A stretch of DNA of 64,000 nucleotides from Rapana venosa (taxonomy: Eukaryota; Mollusca; Gastropoda; Neogastropoda; Muricidae). The first letter of the stretch is position 1; each line of letters begins with the position of its first letter. Position numbers and translations under genes: made by a program. The DNA is taken from positions 7,370,799 to 7,434,798 of the forward strand of contig CM054145.1 of NCBI GenBank assembly GCA_028751875.1, in the 5' to 3' direction. Shown piece after piece: positions 32,243 through 39,543 of this stretch. The notes under the pieces were generated by a model that worked only from the letters and a program-made list of their open reading frames with translations, had not been told where the DNA came from and did not search any database.

Positions 32243-34851
32243 AATATATCTATATCTATATATATATATATATCTTTGCATCAACTGGGCCCATGAGATA
32301 CAGACACCTGCAGCACTAACCATGTAAACTGAGCTACACTCTCAAAATCACATGGATCTGTAAAGTGGACGATACTCGACAGTGTGGTCCTTCTCTTCCC
32401 GATGAGTCTAAAGCCAACTCACACTGGGTAGGAGCTGGATGGAAATTTTAAAAATCCTGATGACTCTTATGGGATTCAAAACTGTGAATACTAACCATGG
32501 AATCTGGCATGCCGACCAATGCGTCATGGTGGCTGGTAACAATGGTGAATTGCATTTTGCCTTAAACGAGTTAAAATGATCATACTTAGGCAGAGAAAAA
32601 TCAGAAAATAATCATCCTACTGATATTTATTTTGAACATGATGTAACAGGAGTGATAATTGTCAGAAGTATAATACAAAGGTTGAGTATTTAATGAATCA
32701 AAGAATAAATATGGCTAAAGACACAGGAGCTGGGGTTAGGTTGTTTTTTTTAGGGAGAAGGTATTTTGTGTGGGTTGTTTTTGCTTGTTTGTTTGGAGCA
32801 GGGGGCGGGGGGTGTTACTGCTTGAATTTTAAACAAAACTTTCAGTAAAAGAATGATATGCAGTTTGTGCTAATGATACAAAATCTGTCATAAGGGGACG
32901 GGGTGGAAGGTTGGGTCTTCAATATTGTAAGCTGCTGTTTTAGTTAAACATGCTAAGTTATGATCAGGATTGTATGTTGTATCAAGTTTGATGCTAAGTT
33001 ATGATCAGGATTGTGTGTTGTATCAAGTTTGATGCTAAGTTATTATCAGGATTGTGTGTTGTATCAAGTTTGATGCTAAGTTATGATCAGGATTGTGTGT
33101 TGTATCAAATTTGATGCTAAGTTATGATCAGGATTGTGTGTTGTATCAAGTTTGATGCTAAGTTATGATCAGGATTGTGCGTTGTATCAAGTTTGATGCT
33201 AAGTTATGATCAGGATTGTGCGTTGTATCAAGTTTGACTTTACAGCATCTTCAGAACACTTTTTCTTTTTTCCTTCTTTGGCTCCAACTCCAAGATTCAC
33301 CAATGGTGATATGTTGTGTATGTGACCATTTTCACTTGTCATTAAGGCAGCTGCATTCTGACTTCAGGGATGGTGTGTAAACACGACACTTGTGTGCATG
33401 CATTTTTTTTCAAGTTAGCAATCTCTAATTTCACTTCCCATCATCCATTCCTACTGGCACTAAATGGCCTAGTCTTCCTAAAGGTGGACCAGGTTTTTAA
33501 CGTATTCGCATGATGTTCTGTGTACATTCACACATGGGGATTCTATTCATAGTCTCATCCACAGAACTTTAGGGGGGAGTGGAGAGTCAGTATTAAAGTT
33601 AACTACAGGGTAACCTTCCTTAAAACAGGCACCTCCATGGTAGCTCAATCCTGCACTGTCAGATCACAAGCCCAATACTCTAACCACTAGGCTTTCCCCT
33701 ACTCCCCACCTCCTTCCCCCGCCCAACCCACCTTTGGAATAAAACATACACTACATCCAACTAAACGAAACAAACAAAATGTTAATGTACAAAAAACAGC
33801 CGGTGTTTGTAACAATAATAATAATAATAATAATAAATGGAACTTATATAGCGCTATATCTTGCAAAGACAAATCAAAGTCATGTTTGTACCTGGACTTC
33901 TCTGCGCAGTTCCCCAGTGCGTGTCATGACGTGTATGCGGTAGTTCCTGTGTTTGTCGGTGGCATCTTCTGCTGCATTGGCGTCGGTGCGTGAGGACTGC
34001 AGTTGTCCTCTCAGCTGAGCCAGCTTCAGATACAGCATGGCGTTCTCTGTCTCCAGGCTGGCGACTCGCTCATCACGCGCCTATACATGCACAGGCATAC
34101 ACTTATATAATAGTTATACATGCGGGCACATAGACAGACAGACATATATACAGAAAGATGGACACGCACATGTATATGGATGGGCAGACACACAGACAGG
34201 CACACACACACACACACACATGCATGCACGTACACGCATGAATGCACGCACACACGCATGCATACACACACACAAACAAACGTACAGGGATTAAATTTAA
34301 AAAGTACATGTGTTTATTCCATTATCCTCAAAATAAAAGTTTGGATTTTTTAAAACACACATGGGGTTTGGATGTAAAAAAGCATAGGAGTGTTTATTCC
34401 ATTGTGCTTGAAATAAAAGAATAAAATAAATAGATAAAATAACACACACACTATACTACTATAGATATCATCCCCTAAGTTGGAATGCTGCTACCTTAAT
34501 GAATGAAGTGTTTTAAATTTTAAAAAAGGGAATCTAAGTCTTTCATGATAACTATTGATAAGTCATACTTCTACTTTCCTTGACTTATTTAGTTGTTTTT
34601 CTTTAAACTTTATCAATAGCTGCGGATTGTCTTTTTAAGTACATGGAAACCAAAAAGCATGGGGAAAGAGAGTAAGATGAAACCCTGATTCATCCGTAAT
34701 CTATGTGAAGTGATGATTACTAAAACAACATAGCGATCTATCATTGTAATTGTCTCAACTGCTAAGACACTTAGTGACTTACGCGGACAGTTTTCTCCAG
34801 GTCTTTCACTTTGCCAGCAAAGAACTGGCTGCGATCAAGTCCTAACGGCAT
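18078..34851 (-). CDS. KIF25: KIF25-like kinesin-14 motor, complete coding region, 13 exons, 598 aa
   Basis: Coding exons (minus strand): 34783-34851, 33892-34080, 31388-31526, 30151-30254, 28166-28254, 27500-27542, 26419-26471, 25177-25401, 23603-23764, 22401-22591, 21225-21386, 19807-19962, 18078-18292. They sum to 1797 nt, all introns are GT-AG, and the frame is unbroken. Residues 1-167 are a charged, coiled-coil-prone stalk. The kinesin-14 neck/motor start ELRGNIRV begins at 168, so the motor is C-terminal, the arrangement of minus-end-directed kinesins. P-loop GQTGSGKT is 263-270, switch I HEHSSRSH 385-392, switch II DLAGSE 468-473, and INKSLSAL 491-498. A Thr/Pro-rich insertion precedes switch II. 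The tail after RQVQRGP is basic and Ser-rich, as in vertebrate KIF25, and the switch I His replacing the usual Asn is also how I recall human KIF25. Human KIF25 is reported to restrain premature centrosome separation; that role here is inference by homology. Confidence 0.92.
18340..18715 (-). repeat. SINE-D with tail b
   Basis: ggctagagctgtgaggttca (tail b), gtttttgtaacccactgaat and gatcttctgcatgtgtg (D body), interrupted near 18525-18600, then gtctgcacttggagttaacc and gattcgaacccatgacttca. It abuts the KIF25 last exon side. Confidence 0.68.
18841..19549 (-). mobile_element. piggyBac-like MITE, 709 bp, in KIF25 intron 12
   Basis: Flanked by TTAA at 18837-18840 and 19550-19553. The inverted ends are ccactagactgcc (left) and, reverse-complemented from the right, cctcttaactgcc. 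Subterminal inverted blocks gtgcaccctatacgcc (left) and gtgcaccctatatgcc (right) differ at one base. There is no transposase ORF. Strand assignment is arbitrary. TTAA targets and CCYTTT/CTGCC-type ends are typical of the piggyBac superfamily. Confidence 0.65.
19556..19795 (+). repeat. Degenerate AATGT/AATGC pentanucleotide-rich tract
   Basis: Repeated words taatgcaa, taatgtaa and aacacaatg run to within about 12 bp of the KIF25 exon 12 donor side. It is probably an old satellite-like microsatellite. Confidence 0.55.
19807..19962 (-). CDS. KIF25: KIF25 coding exon 12
   Basis: A 156-nt exon encoding residues 476-527 plus one base. It includes [20 protein letters not shown], then [17 protein letters not shown], the conserved helix alpha-4 and L12/alpha-5 region that contacts the microtubule. 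Acceptor is gtgttag and donor gtttgt. Confidence 0.95.
20160..20760 (-). mobile_element. LINE 3'-end relic in KIF25 intron 11-12
   Basis: The minus strand encodes a Cys-His cluster, [20 protein letters not shown], followed by [15 protein letters not shown] and [10 protein letters not shown], the usual C-terminus of a class of animal LINEs. It is followed by a short 3' UTR ending near a (GA)n run. No RT domain remains. Confidence 0.7.
21225..21386 (-). CDS. KIF25: KIF25 coding exon 11 (switch II)
   Basis: A 162-nt exon encoding residues 422-475 plus one base. It has a KIF25-type loop rich in Gln, Thr and Pro, then [13 protein letters not shown] with switch II DLAGSE. Donor is gtgagg. The acceptor tract lies within about 10 bp of a SINE insertion (21396 onward). 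Confidence 0.92.
21396..21815 (+). repeat. SINE-B with tail b abutting KIF25 exon 11
   Basis: Head aaggaaggtggctggatggt, gggttccattcccag, body ttttggatgagattgtaaat, tail b (aagttggaatgcagctgcct to gcagctctagctaagg). It begins about 10 bp from the exon 11 acceptor, so in minus sense the head supplies the pyrimidine tract ccaccttcctt. Confidence 0.75.
22004..22302 (-). repeat. SINE-C, complete
   Basis: From cccataacctatgtgactgt to gagctatcccgtcccc, flanked by the short direct repeat gcatta (about 21996 and 22304). In KIF25 intron 10. Confidence 0.78.
22401..22591 (-). CDS. KIF25: KIF25 coding exon 10 (switch I)
   Basis: A 191-nt exon encoding residues 358-421 plus one base. It contains switch I HEHSSRSH (385-392) and the strand LVVTLTV. 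The first switch I position is His instead of the kinesin Asn. Donor is gtgcgt. A SINE starts 30 bp outside the acceptor. Confidence 0.9.
22622..22985 (+). repeat. SINE-A with tail a
   Basis: gggatagcctggtggttaga, ggtttgaatctcattcaaga, ccttcggatgagactataaa and tcaattatcctcaaaataaa. It is 30 bp from the KIF25 exon 10 acceptor. Confidence 0.8.
22998..23570 (-). repeat. Three tandem family G segments
   Basis: The words gctcagacag, gtctgtcatatgagc-aaaatg and gctgccattaagcgcctga recur at about 23012-23070, 23155-23222 and 23460-23540. The same segment appears at 59615-59695 on the plus strand. In KIF25 intron 9. Confidence 0.55.
23603..23764 (-). CDS. KIF25: KIF25 coding exon 9
   Basis: A 162-nt exon encoding [20 protein letters not shown] and [14 protein letters not shown], the kinesin motif VEIYNE-x-DLL (residues 304-357). 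YNND rather than YNE matches KIF25. It ends in phase 2 at donor gtatgg. Confidence 0.92.
23897..24262 (+). repeat. SINE-A with tail a
   Basis: gatagcttggttggttagag, ggttcaaatcccgttcaagg, aaaccgaggttccatgtgtg and ttattccattatccttgaaa. In KIF25 intron 8. Confidence 0.78.
24783..25092 (-). repeat. SINE-C, complete, with 9-bp TSD
   Basis: Flanked by caaatggtc at 24774-24782 and 25093-25101. Internal landmarks are ctttaccttccctgacccta and gagctatcccgtcccc. In KIF25 intron 8. Confidence 0.8.
25177..25401 (-). CDS. KIF25: KIF25 coding exon 8 (P-loop)
   Basis: A 225-nt exon encoding residues 229-303. It carries [20 protein letters not shown] and the rest of P-loop GQTGSGKT, followed by HTMLG, then an Asp/His/Pro-rich loop and [11 protein letters not shown]. 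This is the nucleotide-binding core. Wording such as SLLDGYN and HTMLG separates KIF25 from KIFC1 and KIFC3 in my recollection. Confidence 0.95.
25424..25508 (+). repeat. Dispersed repeat shared with 45016-45100
   Basis: actcagtcaagggtccaggg, accaagtcc and gtggggtcagttcctg occur in both places, in the same orientation. Class unknown. One copy abuts the KIF25 exon 8 acceptor. Confidence 0.5.
25850..26260 (+). repeat. CA-rich imperfect tract in KIF25 intron 7
   Basis: About 400 bp of CACA, CATA, CGCA and TCACA words. A smaller similar tract is at 26630-26765 and (TC)n at 27048-27120. Confidence 0.85.
26419..26471 (-). CDS. KIF25: KIF25 coding exon 7
   Basis: A 53-nt exon encoding [17 protein letters not shown] plus two bases (residues 212-228). 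The FEYE + RV segment is the kinesin motif FxFDRVF/Y that precedes the P-loop. Donor is gtgggt and acceptor tgccacag. Confidence 0.85.
27500..27542 (-). CDS. KIF25: KIF25 coding exon 6
   Basis: A 43-nt micro-exon encoding [15 protein letters not shown] (residues 197-211). It keeps phase between exons 5 and 7. Acceptor is ttggacag and donor gtgagt. It is too short to recognise alone and is supported by the frame of its neighbours. Confidence 0.78.
27630..27910 (-). repeat. SINE-D with tail b, head truncated
   Basis: ggctagagctccaaggttca, gtagccgcattccgacttca, ttcgtaacccactgaac and gtctgcacttgaagttgacc, ending at aattcaccagac. Confidence 0.68.
27942..28040 (+). repeat. Element F copy
   Basis: An (AAT)n run then agaatttatatagcactgag and aagcgcttgcattcaaatc. 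Other copies are at 6391, 33815, 44130 and 53935. Confidence 0.6.
28166..28254 (-). CDS. KIF25: KIF25 coding exon 5 (neck and first motor strand)
   Basis: An 89-nt exon encoding residues 168-196: [19 protein letters not shown]. The Gly-Asn pair at the neck/motor boundary is the signature of kinesin-14, and RVRP is the first motor strand. The donor lies directly against a CA repeat (gtgtgtgtg). Confidence 0.9.
28280..28395 (+). repeat. Isolated tail b
   Basis: cagtcacaatgcggctacct to tcagagctctagccaaggaa. It starts 26 bp from KIF25 exon 5. Confidence 0.6.
28545..28625 (-). repeat. Short end of the (GGATT)n-tailed LINE in a KIF25 intron
   Basis: tccaatccaatcc followed by accacagaggccatatcagg, the reverse complement of the end at 10855-10955. 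Confidence 0.55.
28626..28700 (-). repeat. Tail b fragment
   Basis: gctagagctctgaggttcac to gtatgtgactg, directly after a (GGATT)n LINE end. Confidence 0.5.
28975..30083 (+). repeat. Minisatellite, about 62-bp unit, about 17 copies
   Basis: Units read cttttacataacactttaca, then acatttaggcctgggcactt and agcttacatctatcactgac. Length variants arise from an optional acatcacaa block and an optional tgacacag/taactgacac block. It fills most of the KIF25 intron between exons 4 and 5 and ends 68 bp from the exon 4 donor. Confidence 0.95.
30151..30254 (-). CDS. KIF25: KIF25 coding exon 4 (stalk to neck)
   Basis: A 104-nt exon encoding residues 133-167. It contains a coiled-coil segment and the basic patch [15 protein letters not shown], immediately N-terminal to the motor neck. 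Donor is gtaaga. A 1.1-kb minisatellite begins about 70 bp into the following intron. Confidence 0.87.
30430..30478 (+). repeat. Poly-G tract of about 45 bp
   Basis: An almost uninterrupted G run followed by (GA)n, in the KIF25 intron between exons 3 and 4. It is a potential quadruplex and prone to sequencing error. Confidence 0.85.
30520..30600 (-). repeat. Short copy of the LINE-like 3' end carrying tail a
   Basis: On the minus strand, gggactggatgtaaaaaagc is followed by the cattatcct motif and a gtcattg-type end, as at 57471-57560. It includes the gtatccctaa segment that the SINEs lack. It lies in the KIF25 intron between exons 3 and 4. Confidence 0.55.
30630..30800 (-). repeat. LINE 3' end with the catgtatgggccaatgacc motif
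   Basis: The reverse complement shares the motif tgtatgggccaatgacct with 7028-7060 and 8910-8930, the 3' UTR of the (GAGTTC)-tailed LINE relic. Confidence 0.45.
30998..31350 (+). repeat. Family G repeat copy
   Basis: ggggatgttgggggctcttt, tttctgcctt, a long (TC)n, then gacatgtcagatgaggccag and acaagcacaggagaagacca. The last part also occurs at 16905-16975 and the first part at 59408-59570. It ends about 35 bp from KIF25 exon 3. Confidence 0.55.
31388..31526 (-). CDS. KIF25: KIF25 coding exon 3 (stalk)
   Basis: A 139-nt exon encoding residues 87-132 plus one base: [19 protein letters not shown] and on to a Gln/Ser/His-rich stretch ending SSNIT. The acceptor has a pure T tract (ttttttccag) and the donor is gttggt. 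Confidence 0.82.
31845..32115 (+). repeat. SINE-E (distinct head, related core)
   Basis: A head with ggcagttcaaatcccatttg, a core sharing ttttggatgagacgataaat with the other SINEs, and a 3' part with acacggcaacaagaaagttg and ctggcaaaattctg. This is a tRNA-type SINE with a different 3' half. Confidence 0.6.
32195..32275 (+). repeat. (TA)n microsatellite
   Basis: Alternating TA with two short interruptions, in the KIF25 intron between exons 2 and 3. Confidence 0.9.
32949..33237 (+). repeat. Minisatellite, 41-bp unit, 7 copies
   Basis: Each unit reads gatgctaagttatgatcagg, then attgtgtgttgtatcaagttt, with single-base variants (gtatgt, tattat, gtgcgt). In the KIF25 intron between exons 2 and 3. 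Confidence 0.95.
33280..33705 (-). repeat. SINE-A-like head with tail b
   Basis: aagattcaccaatggtgata (tail b), gcagctgcattctgacttca, body gtcttcctaaaggtgg, and head end ctctaaccactaggctttcc. Confidence 0.65.
33815..33880 (+). repeat. Element F copy next to KIF25 exon 2
   Basis: (AAT)n, then aacttatatagcgctatatc and gcaaagacaaatcaaag. It ends about 12 bp from the exon 2 donor. Confidence 0.6.
33892..34080 (-). CDS. KIF25: KIF25 coding exon 2 (coiled-coil stalk)
   Basis: A 189-nt phase 0-0 exon encoding residues 24-86. It is rich in Leu, Glu, Arg and Gln with heptad-like spacing ([20 protein letters not shown]). Acceptor is tatag and donor gtacaa. A CA-rich tract lies directly on its intron side. 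Confidence 0.85.
34285..34430 (+). repeat. Two tandem tail a segments
   Basis: tttattccattatcctcaaa (34313) and tttattccattgtgcttgaa (34396) are each preceded by a taaaaaagcac-like motif. Confidence 0.55.
34783..34851 (-). CDS. KIF25: KIF25 coding exon 1
   Basis: A 69-nt coding part with 23 codons, starting [20 protein letters not shown]. It ends in phase 0 at donor gtaagt. The ATG is the first in frame downstream of a short separate upstream ORF, and its -3 base is A. It begins the N-terminal stalk. Confidence 0.8.
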
Positions 34852-34908
34852 TTTTCTGGCTGTCGTTCTCGTGTTCCTGATCTGTTTTTCTTTTTTCTCC
34901 AGCAGATG

Positions 34909-34965
34909 TCAACACTCCTGAAGGAAACAACGCTGCACAGTGTGCGTGTTCAGGCAATCCGCCAT
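34909..34965 (-). CDS. Upstream ORF in the KIF25 5' leader, 18 aa
   Basis: An ATG at 34965 (context AATATGG) opens an 18-codon reading frame, MADCLNTHTVQRCFLQEC, that stops at 34909, 57 bases before the KIF25 start. If it lies in the mRNA leader it would reduce initiation at the main ATG. The transcription start is not visible from sequence, so its inclusion in the transcript is inference. Confidence 0.35.
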   Translation of the reverse strand: MADCLNTHTVQRCFLQEC

Positions 34966-35027
34966 ATTTCAGCGCGTCTCCGCAACAAGAACCGTCACTC
35001 ATGAAAAGTTGTTGAAGTTATCGCTGT

Positions 35028-35098
35028 TGGGGGGGGGGGGGGGGGGGGAAGAAAGGGGGGGGGGATTTGTCATTCCAAACTGTGCAAAAACAAAACAA

Positions 35099-35137
<39 letters not shown>

Positions 35138-35279
35138 AAAAAAAATAAAACAAAATAATAATAATAATAAGGGGGATGGGTGGGGATACAACTATGCTCT
35201 CAAAATGGAGGCTATAATCTATCAAAACGAACGAAAGGATTCCTAATTTGATAAAGTCATTGAAAGAAAACTGAGAAGT

Positions 35280-35330
<51 letters not shown>
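35028..35330 (+). repeat. Poly-G, (CA)n and (TC)n cluster near the KIF25 start
   Basis: G runs at about 35029-35065, (CA)n at about 35104-35134 and (TC)n at about 35283-35327, all within 500 bp upstream of the KIF25 leader. Confidence 0.85.
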
Positions 35331-35617
35331 ATGCCAGCAAGACGCGCAGTGTGTAAACATTTCGCTGTTTTCAATTGTGCTGATTTCCAAAATGCCAGTC
35401 ACAGGGCTCCCAGCAATCTTGCAGTGCCTGTTTAACTCTGCCCTACAAGAAATGACGCTTTCATGTGTCAAATAAAATCATCGTTGTGCTTAGACGGAGT
35501 TGTAAAACTACCTTTTGGCTGTACCTCTATCACTCCACTGCAAACTGCTACATTTGGAAGGAAATGTCTGCCTCAGACAGGGGCAGAAAAAGAGCAGAAT
35601 TGTGCAGAATCAAGGAA

Positions 35618-35770
35618 TTCTTGAAGTCGGAATACAGCTACCTTAATAGTGTATAGGTTTTGTTTTTGTTTGTTGTTGTTGTTTTGGTGGGGGGGGGGGG
35701 GGGGGAGGGGGGGATGGTTGCATACGCAAAATCGTATCTATGGTAAACCTCAGAGCTCTAGCCAAGGAAC
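35618..35770 (+). repeat. Tail b carrying a poly-G run
   Basis: gaagtcggaatacagctacc, poly-G (35689-35712), then tcagagctctagccaaggaa. Confidence 0.55.
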
Positions 35771-35949
35771 TCCAAAAAGAATTAAACCCAGAGGAAAAGG
35801 GAAACAATATCTATTTCAGGTTTATTTCCCTCCTCGCCAACGAGTTTGCTCACTCCACTGTTGGTGGCACTGTTATGGACAGTCATGTACGTGACAATCT
35901 ATGTGCATTTACTTCCAGTAACTGTCAAGGCAGTCAGCAAGTTGATATG

Positions 35950-36490
35950 GCACAGCACCAATCCAAGCTTGTAGCCCCACCGACCACAGAGGCCATAAAG
36001 GGGTTGTCACATTGTCTTTTTTTTTTAAATCTCAGATTAAAAGTGTGCAACTGTATAGAAGTTAGAACAGGGTATAAAACTAACTTTACTGTTGTTCCTT
36101 GTATCAATACCCTGGCCAATCATAAAGGTCAACCAAGGACAGTCGCCGCGCTGTGGGAAAAATGGCATCAACAACACATAAAATTAGATCAAACCAAGAC
36201 CAGATTCCTTAAAACCAAAATGTTCTTAGTGACCATGACATGTTCGTTCATATCAGACGAAAAATGTCTGGTTCTCTTAGGAAGTTCAAAATCTTGTCTG
36301 GTGGAACATCGTGATAAAAGATATTAAATTTTATGAAATGGGCAGTAGAATACTTGTGCCTAATATTCTGGACATCTTGACACCCCAGAAGCAGATGCTT
36401 GATGGTTGTTCGCACATAAGTCACGCACCATGGGGTCCCCTCGCCTGTGACCAAATGAGGAATGGAGAACAAGTTAGAGAAAGACATGGA
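35950..36490 (-). mobile_element. LINE 3'-end relic with (GGATT)n tail
   Basis: Minus-strand frame 36248-36487 has GEGTPWCVTYVRTTIKHLLL, then CQDVQNIRHKY and ILNFLREPDIF, the Cys/His tail found after RNase H in jockey-like LINEs. The 3' UTR (gattggccaggg, gacagcccc-like, cctctgtggtcgg) runs to about 35950 and ends in a ggattgg motif. Confidence 0.65.
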
Positions 36491-37886
36491 TAAACAACAA
36501 CAATGAATGGATCAAAAACAAATAGTATTTGCCACAGGCATGACATCAAGCCTAAATGAATGGAGAGAACTGATCTTTTCGTCAGCAGGCCTACAGCGTC
36601 AGCCCACGACTAATATTGGTTGCAAAAAATCTTATGTAATATATGATGTGTAACAGGGAATAGTCCAGTACTATGGCGACAGAACCACTGATGTGTTAGG
36701 CCTAGGCTACTGCTAGACTTGCGGCGGCCAGTTTTCGAATATCCCAAATTTGCCCGGGGGCAAAGTTGTACAGGGGTACTTGTCAGCAAAGGGAAACCAC
36801 TTTGATTATTTTCTAAGAACAACAACTCAGAATCTGCTGGCACCAGGCCTCGTCTGGGACTGAGCAGTTACGACTGGTCGAAGTGCAATTCCGGAACTAT
36901 AAAGGTATGAATGATTGTTTTTTACGTACATGTGACGTATTTACCCGATTTTTTTCTCATGATATAGTTTCATAAGTGGGAGCTTAAAAAGCAAACAAAC
37001 AAACAAAAAGCCTGTTACAGTGTTAGCCTATGGTAAAAGATCTATGTTGTTTATATTCCAAGTTGATGTCAGGGAGAAGAAAACTCGTGGTTTTGTTTAT
37101 TTTGTTTTGTCTATTTTCGCTTCTTTTCCCCAGTCATTTTGTCTTCGCTATGTGAGACTAATATCGTGCTGGATTCTTTGGCTTTTACATCACTATACAC
37201 ATGATGCCTGTCATTAGGAAACGGCCACCAGCATTTTCACTTTCAGGAAAGTTTGCCATATCTGTCCGATTTCACTCGATAAAAATAGTAACTTAGTTAC
37301 ACCACTAATCCGGATCTTCTGTCTCCCATGAAATTCTGGAGCACGTTATCTCGTGGCAGAATCACTTTTCTTAGGAAAACAAAAAAGAACGTTGACCATT
37401 AAAACTACAAGATTCCCTTTTGCAGCTAAGTAGGAAGGATCTCCTCATTTACAACAAACTGGAGTTGGTCTTTTCCTTGTTGTTGTGTAGCCTTAGTTCT
37501 TAACTTACCTTTGGTAAGAGGAAAAGTGCAGTTGTGGCAGGGGTTGGGAGTAAGAGAAAATGTAGACTACCTGTTTTCAAACAGAATAAGATGCCATATC
37601 CAAAACGTCTGCTTACAAAGTAATCTTTACACATAACTTGCAGGACATATCTGGCTTCTCTGTGGAAACTCAGTTGTTTCACAAACGTGAATAAACTAAT
37701 AAAGCATTTTTACAGAGTGCATAAAATAAATCAACCCATCAGAGAAGGAATTTGAAAAGACGAAACAAAAACAAAAAGAAATGGAAAAGAGGGTGGTGCA
37801 GATCAAGGAAGGAGGTGGGGGGGAGGCAGGAGTTTGGTGATATGAGCCATGAAAAAAGCCATGCAAAGACAAAATCAATGAACATT

Positions 37887-37888
<2 letters not shown>
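36491..37888. other. Intergenic, no recognised feature
   Basis: Mixed composition, no repeat family recognised, no frame resembling a known protein. Non-coding first exons or promoter elements of the ankyrin/SOCS gene could lie here, but nothing supports a position. Confidence 0.4.
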
Positions 37889-37948
<60 letters not shown>

Positions 37949-37976
37949 AGTGTCACCCCAAGATGTATGATACACA

Positions 37977-38046
<70 letters not shown>

Positions 38047-38130
38047 CTCTCTCTACATGCATGCACACACACACACACACACACCCCACACACACACAAC
38101 ACACACACACACACACAACACACACAGAGC
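37889..38130 (+). repeat. Compound microsatellite (CA)n-(TC)n-(CA)n
   Basis: Nearly pure (CA) at 37889-37946, nearly pure (TC) at 37979-38054 and imperfect (CA) at 38063-38126. Confidence 0.95.
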
Positions 38131-38267
38131 ATAGGTTGAGTTAGACAAGAATATCTTCATTTAGTTCCCATTCAAAATATAATTTTTTGTTAACTTCCTG
38201 ACAGCACTCTGTATTTAGAGGAAAAAAAGTAACCATACAGCATTTTGTTCAACACTAACTGTTGGAT

Positions 38268-38635
38268 GCAGGATGGTTTAGACGTTCACCTGCCTAACAA
38301 GTAAACTTTGAGGTTCTGGGTTTGATTCTCAGCTTTGCCCTTTCTTCCCAGTTTGACGGGAAAGTTGAAGTGAATGTTAAGTTTTTCAGAGGAGACTCTT
38401 AACCATTTGGACCTGTGAGCTTATGGATTTGCGCATGTCAAAAGAACCCACTACTGTTGAAAATTGGTAAGAGCAGGGAGGTACTTCCTAACTGCCCTGG
38501 CAAAATGAGTAGGTTCATTTCCCAATTGTATCCTGGAAATTGAAATGTGGCTATCTTAATGGGGGGAAAAAATGGTAGCAATATGCAACAATCTCACCAT
38601 TGGTAAACCTCTGAGCTCTTGCCAGGGAACAACAA
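38268..38635 (+). repeat. SINE-B-like head with an E-like 3' part and tail b
   Basis: gcaggatggtttagacgttc, gggtttgattctcag, then agaacccactactgttgaaa and ccctggcaaaatgag (as in SINE-E), followed by a tail b (aatgtggctatcttaatg to gagctcttgccagg). Confidence 0.55.
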
Positions 38636-38741
38636 AAAGCAAAAGCAAACAAAAAATTTACCAAAATCTTGGCAGCATCTGGTTAATTAAAGAGTGGGAA
38701 TTTTATTGTCTATATTTCTTTCTTTTGCAAAACAAAATTTT

Positions 38742-38955
38742 GTTTATTCTTTTATTTTGAGGATTAATAAGCACATGTGTGCTTTTTTACATTCAGTCCC
38801 CGTGTGCATGCAGTTTTGTAATGTTGTCATCCATTCCCACCAGCCCACAATGGCCTACTCTTCCAAAAAGACAGAATAAGTTTTAAAGTGTGCAAAGATG
38901 TTCTAGGTGCATGCGTTCACACACCTGACTTCAGTTTACAAAGTCTTATCTGAAG
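38742..38955 (-). repeat. SINE body with tail a, truncated
   Basis: ttcttttattttgaggatta, ggcctactcttccaaaaaga and cttcagtttacaaagtctta. Confidence 0.6.
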
Positions 38956-38979
38956 CATCAGGTTATGTGCAGATAATCT

Positions 38980-39024
<45 letters not shown>

Positions 39025-39036
39025 CCCAAGAATCTT

Positions 39037-39345
39037 CTTCTCTCATTTGCTTTTTACACTGTCAGATGTGTTTGGGAGAAATAGTGGCATGTCCTTTTCA
39101 GCTCTTCTCTTGGGCCATAAAGCTTGGTTTGCAGGGTTATCTCCATTGGCAACACAGTCTTCCTCAGGTGGCTGAATAGCGTGCATCTCTGAAGGATGTG
39201 CTCGCCAGTCTGATTTTCTTTACCACAGGGGAGAAGGAAATAGTTTCAGCTGTGTGAACATGTGGTGACTTAGCTTGTTGTGCCTAGTGTGAAGTTTTAG
39301 ATTATGACTTGTTCTTCTCTTTTGAGATGTTGATAGTCATTCTTC
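39037..39345 (-). mobile_element. Jockey-like LINE C-terminal relic upstream of the ankyrin/SOCS gene
   Basis: The minus strand encodes HNKLSHHMFTQLKLFPSPL and, open in frame, CGKENQTGEHILQRC followed by LQTKLYGPREELKRTCHYF and a stop. This is the Cys-His post-RNase-H tail of a jockey-like LINE. A 135-bp homologous piece is at 44695-44835. Confidence 0.65.
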
Positions 39346-39407
39346 TCTAATCTGGGTCAGGCCATTGATTTTATGATTGTCTTAACCAAGAATGTAAATG
39401 ACAGTTA

Positions 39408-39466
39408 TGTTTTTCTGTGTTTCAGATTTACAAACACAACTACCATTTTGTTTTTCTGTGTTTCAG
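39408..39466 (+). promoter_or_regulatory. Duplicated 3' splice site upstream of the ankyrin/SOCS start
   Basis: The string tttttctgtgtttcag followed by atttaca occurs twice, with AG at 39424-39425 and again at 39465-39466, a 41-bp direct duplication. Both are good polypyrimidine-AG acceptors for the exon that carries the start codon, so two alternative 5' UTR lengths are possible. Confidence 0.5.
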
Positions 39467-39543
39467 ATTTACAACAAACAAAAATTGAAGCACTGTTACT
39501 GCAGGCACTAGTCAAGTAACTTACACCTCTCCCAACACCACAC

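Noticed and set aside
37739..38125. Cys/Val-rich frame over the compound microsatellite
   Set aside because: Pure repeat translation.
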